Positions 4,888-5,524 of a DNA stretch of 5,524 nucleotides are shown piece by piece; the first letter of the stretch is position 1; every line of letters starts with the position of its first letter. Origin of the DNA: Bacillota bacterium (GTDB taxonomy: Bacteria; Bacillota; Clostridia; Oscillospirales; Acutalibacteraceae); assembly GCA_009786275.1 (NCBI GenBank), contig WQTL01000328.1, positions 1 to 5,524 on the forward strand, given 5' to 3'. The translations under genes and the position numbers were made by a program. The notes below the pieces were generated by a model. It was not told the DNA's origin. It saw only the letters and a list, made by a program, of their open reading frames with translations, and did not search any database.

Positions 4888-5524
4888 GTATTCTTGGTAT
4901 CGAGTTCGGCTCCACGCGCATCAAGGCTGTGGCGATCGAGGGCAGCCGGGTGGTCTCCTCCGGCGCTTTCGATTGGGAGAACAAACACGAGAACGGCTAC
5001 TGGACCTACGACCTGTCTGACGCGCAAACGGGCGCCCGCGCGGCTCTTGCCGGGATGAATCTGCGCGGCATCGAGGCCATGGGCGTCTCCGGCATGATGC
5101 ACGGCTACCTGGCCTTCGACAAAGCCGGCAAGCTGCTCGCGCCCTTCCGTACCTGGCGCAACACCACCACAGAGCAGAGCGCCCGGGAGCTCTCTGCGCT
5201 GTTCGGCTTCAACATCCCCCAGCGCTGGAGCGTTGCGCATCTGTATCAGGCAATTCTCAACGGCGAAGAGCACGTGAAAGATATCACCTATATCACCACA
5301 CTGGCGGGCTGGGTGCACTGGCAGTTGACCGGCGAAAAATTCCTGGGCGTCGGCGAGGCCTCGGGCATGTTCCCCATCACCGATGGGGATTACGACGCGG
5401 GCATGATGGAGAAATTCCGTCAGCTCACCGGGATCGATTGGGCCGCCATCGCGCCGAAGGTCCTCCCGGCGGGCGAATCCGCGGGCTCATTGACCGAAGA
5501 GGGCGCGGTTTGGCTGGGTGTCCC
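4884..5524 (+). CDS. FGGY-family carbohydrate kinase, 3' end outside window
   Basis: 213 complete codons are visible with no stop; a full FGGY kinase is usually around 500 aa, so more than half is missing on the right. It should phosphorylate the ketose made by the upstream isomerase using ATP. Residues 3-19 (ILGIEFGSTRIKAVAIE) form the N-terminal phosphate-binding strand-turn-strand. Residues 66-80 (MGVSGMMHGYLAFDK) and 87-94 (PFRTWRNT) form the sugar-binding region, followed by NIPQRWSVAHLYQAIL (110-125) and LAGWVHWQLTGEKFLG (140-155). The best match in memory is a xylulokinase-like subgroup found beside fucose isomerase-like genes. The linker from WTYDLSD to GVSGMMHG (40-72) looks about 15 residues shorter than in those relatives. 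An AGGAG at 4868-4872, 11 bases before the ATG, and the 4-base overlap with the isomerase imply coupled translation. ATP-binding C-terminal motifs cannot be seen. Confidence 0.92.
   Translation, partial: MSILGIEFGSTRIKAVAIEGSRVVSSGAFDWENKHENGYWTYDLSDAQTGARAALAGMNLRGIEAMGVSGMMHGYLAFDKAGKLLAPFRTWRNTTTEQSARELSALFGFNIPQRWSVAHLYQAILNGEEHVKDITYITTLAGWVHWQLTGEKFLGVGEASGMFPITDGDYDAGMMEKFRQLTGIDWAAIAPKVLPAGESAGSLTEEGAVWLGV

Noticed and set aside
1..5524. tRNA or rRNA genes, CRISPR arrays, complete insertion sequences
   Set aside because: No tRNA-like cloverleaf, rRNA motif, regularly spaced repeat, or transposase with terminal inverted repeats was seen on either strand.

Overview
The window looks like a chromosomal segment of a high-GC member of the Clostridia (Bacillota), probably gut-associated. 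This is inferred from three things: the style of the surface protein (DUF11-type repeat, lectin-like sandwich), strong AGGAGG ribosome binding sites with sigma-A type promoters, and an isomerase/kinase pair that resembles proteins common in that class. Everything here rests on reading the sequence; no database search was run.

Layout. (1) Positions 2-2683, plus strand: the 3' part (893 visible codons) of a large secreted or surface protein. Its reading frame is open to the left edge, so the true start lies outside the window. It shows a lectin-like beta-sandwich region with large Asn/Thr/Ser/Gly-rich insertions, one DUF11-like domain and a short C-terminal domain, and it ends without an LPXTG or membrane anchor. 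(2) Positions 2684-3435: about 750 bases without a secure gene but full of signals. On the minus strand there is a good promoter plus a Shine-Dalgarno (2748-2692) that point straight into the back of the surface gene with no gene to serve. A second minus-strand promoter (3227-3199) and an intrinsic terminator (2971-2931) bracket a possible RNA of about 260 nt. On the plus strand there is a doubtful 103-codon frame, a 20-codon frame with a good Shine-Dalgarno encoding an amphipathic peptide, and a strong terminator whose T-run also forms the -35 box of the next promoter. I read this block as a remnant of a mobile or rearranged module, or as a small RNA/peptide locus; neither reading is proven. 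(3) Positions 3436-5524, plus strand: a sugar catabolism operon with its own promoter. It holds an L-fucose/L-arabinose isomerase family protein (483 aa, complete) and, overlapping it by ATGA, an FGGY-family carbohydrate kinase (213 codons visible, cut by the right edge).

How the genes work together. The isomerase and kinase should act in sequence, aldose to ketose to ketose phosphate, and their overlap implies coupled translation. The sugar is not determined by the sequence. The surface protein belongs to a separate transcription unit, and a role in binding host or plant glycans is only a guess from its lectin-like fold. The sugar operon is visibly richer in GC than the first half of the surface gene.
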